IMG/VR virus record: IMGVR_UViG_3300006919_013261
Location: 1-22,358 of that record
Source: a virus
DNA length: 22,358 nt
Strand: one strand, 5' to 3'
Below, piece after piece: positions 21,161 through 22,358 of this stretch. A program made the translations under genes and the position numbers. The notes beneath the pieces are model-generated. The model had not been told where the DNA came from. It saw nothing but the letters and a program-made list of their open reading frames with translations, and did no database searches. Each line of letters opens with the position of its first letter. The stretch's first letter is position 1.

Positions 21161-22106
21161 ATCAATTATATTTTTATCTCAAATGGGATTTAAAGGTAAA
21201 ATACCTAGAAATCATCCAAATATGAGAGTAGAATTTGCCCAAATGTGTACTTTACAGGCGGATCATGATAATTTATTTAATATTAATTCTATAACAACAA
21301 AATATGATATAGCTGTACTATTAATTCCTAAAACAGGTAAAGATAGAGATAAATTAGAAACAGTTGATATAGTATCCGAAGCAAAAAAAATAGCAAATAA
21401 AGTTTTATTTATGCAAGAAGGCCCTAGTTGGATATTTCAGGACATGAGGGTAGAGCAACAAATATGGCATTATAATTTATTATCTAATGTAGATGGTATT
21501 TTAACCGAAAATAAAACAGATATACCTTATTTCCAAGGTATAAACCCATCAATTCCTGTAAGTGACATTACTTCTTTAATGGTAACTGACTCAGTTGAAG
21601 AAGCATTAAAAATTAAAAAAGAAAATAAAGCAATTATAGGGGGTAACTTTACTAGATGGTATGGTGGATTTGATAGTTTTGTAACAGCAAGACACTTTCA
21701 GACTCCAATATTTGCACCCTCTATGGGTAGAAGACAACCCAATGAAGAACAATTAGTAACACATTTACCTTACATGCAGTGGGTAGAATGGATTTACAAA
21801 TTAGCTGAATTCAAATACGCTGTCCATCTTATGCCTACTATAGCTGCCGGTACTTTTGCTATGAATTGTGGTTTTCTAGGTATACCGTGTATAGGTTATA
21901 GTGAATTAGATACACAACGTAATATACATCCTAATTTAAGTGTAGAAATGAATGACACAGCATCTGCCATTAAATTAGCATCTAAATTAAGAGATGATAA
22001 AGAATTTTATAATGAATGTAGTAAAAATGCTAAGTTAAATTATCAAAAATATCATAGTGAAGAAGTAGTTAATAAATATTTAAATAAATTTTTTAACTCA
22101 TTATGA
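21153..22106 (+). CDS. Glycosyltransferase-like protein (probable GT-B donor domain)
   Basis: 317 residues, overlapping the reductase gene by 8 bases and the next by 4. The sequence alternates strands and helices in Rossmann style: YDIAVLLIPKTGKD, NKVLFMQEGPSWIFQDM, GILTENKTDIPYFQGI, KAIIGGNFTRWYGGFDSF, then AGTFAMNCGFLGIPCIGYSEL, a late segment with the 'G...E.......G.P.ig' shape of a GT-B nucleotide-sugar site, and FYNECSKNAKLNYQKYHS, the usual final helix of such enzymes. The GT4 EX7E motif is not clear. I have seen this protein type in T4-like phage sugar clusters, but I do not recognise a precise family. Context makes a glycosyltransferase most likely. Confidence 0.68.
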   Translation: MDKSIIFLSQMGFKGKIPRNHPNMRVEFAQMCTLQADHDNLFNINSITTKYDIAVLLIPKTGKDRDKLETVDIVSEAKKIANKVLFMQEGPSWIFQDMRVEQQIWHYNLLSNVDGILTENKTDIPYFQGINPSIPVSDITSLMVTDSVEEALKIKKENKAIIGGNFTRWYGGFDSFVTARHFQTPIFAPSMGRRQPNEEQLVTHLPYMQWVEWIYKLAEFKYAVHLMPTIAAGTFAMNCGFLGIPCIGYSELDTQRNIHPNLSVEMNDTASAIKLASKLRDDKEFYNECSKNAKLNYQKYHSEEVVNKYLNKFFNSL

Positions 22107-22358
22107 ATTTAAATGTAGTTATACCAATTGATGACACTCATCCTAATATTGGGTGGGGTATGCCTGATGATGAATGTACCAAATACTTAACATTATTAAA
22201 CCAGGAATATGGTTGTAAATTTACTCATTTTATACCATCTAATTACCATGAAAAATTTCCAATATCTAAATTTAAAGAATGGATAGATTTTTGGAATAAA
22301 TTTGATTGGATTGAATTAGCAGCACATGGTCATTATCATAAACGTAATGTTATAGATC
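22103..22358 (+). CDS. Polysaccharide-deacetylase-like protein, N-terminal part (3' end outside window)
   Basis: The gene starts at ATG 22103 (ATGA overlap) and runs off the window after 85 codons. MNLNVVIPIDDTHPNIGWG gives the paired-aspartate strand of the NodB/DUF2334-type deacetylase barrel, and WIELAAHGHYHK gives the H-x-H-x-H metal segment. Such enzymes remove N-acetyl groups from sugars or are inactive relatives. It ends the visible glycan block and would fit modification of the transferred sugar. The family call is moderate because the catalytic C-terminal half is not visible. Confidence 0.65.
   Translation, partial: MNLNVVIPIDDTHPNIGWGMPDDECTKYLTLLNQEYGCKFTHFIPSNYHEKFPISKFKEWIDFWNKFDWIELAAHGHYHKRNVID

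Noticed and set aside
1-22358. tRNA genes, CRISPR array, insertion sequence or integrase
   Set aside because: I found no cloverleaf-like TpsiC segment, no spaced direct repeats, and no transposase or recombinase motif.

Overview
The window reads as part of a T4-like (myovirus-type) tailed phage genome. Every supported gene lies on the + strand, packed end to end with TAATG or ATGA junctions and short overlaps, and the base composition is very AT-rich. The replication proteins are of T4 type: family B DNA polymerase gp43 (in two pieces), sliding clamp gp45, and clamp loader gp44 and gp62. Several accessory genes resemble those of T4-like marine and cyanophage relatives (Hsp20, MazG-like, 2OG-Fe oxygenase, LPS-type sugar genes). 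Most start codons lack a Shine-Dalgarno sequence and sit behind A/T-rich leaders. That fits a Bacteroidota host but does not prove it; an AT-rich marine alphaproteobacterial host remains possible.

Layout. (1) 1-3234 is a 7-deazaguanine (preQ0) block: the end of a QueC-like gene, three overlapping micro-genes, a mini-thioredoxin, then queD, queE, a 47-residue micro-gene and folE. (2) 3237-4290 holds a phosphoribosyltransferase and a MazG-like pyrophosphohydrolase. (3) 4290-8345 holds DNA polymerase split between motifs B and C, with a cupin gene and a small unknown gene between the halves, followed by the sliding clamp. (4) 8338-12186 holds a 2OG-Fe(II) oxygenase-like gene, then a chaperone cassette (Hsp20, unknown, GroES, GroEL) and a small gene carrying a perfect GC-rich hairpin. 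(5) 12173-15567 holds clamp loader large subunit, unknown, clamp loader small subunit, two small genes including a DUF1599-type protein, a Cas4/RecB-like nuclease and a small putative DNA-binding protein. (6) 15580 to the end is a glycan block: two GT-B glycosyltransferases, a zinc-ribbon protein, a GT2 glycosyltransferase, a PLP enzyme whose catalytic Lys is replaced by His, an RmlD-like reductase, another glycosyltransferase-like protein and the start of a deacetylase-like gene.

How it fits together. FolE, QueD, QueE and a QueC-like enzyme together would make 7-carboxy-7-deazaguanine or preQ0 from GTP, most plausibly to modify phage DNA or to shift host nucleotide pools. The inserting transglycosylase (DpdA/Tgt type) is not in view. 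The replisome genes are interleaved with a full GroEL-GroES-sHsp set, so the phage seems to carry its own protein-folding capacity. The sugar block would make and transfer an unusual deoxysugar to a virion, DNA or host-surface target.

The best candidates for something undescribed are: the QueC-like protein that has lost all four zinc cysteines; the polymerase interrupted by a sugar-isomerase-type cupin rather than a homing endonuclease; the replisome-embedded chaperonin cassette; and the ColD-like Lys-to-His dehydratase. No stretch longer than 100 bases lacks a gene. I saw no tRNA, rRNA, CRISPR array, insertion sequence or integrase.
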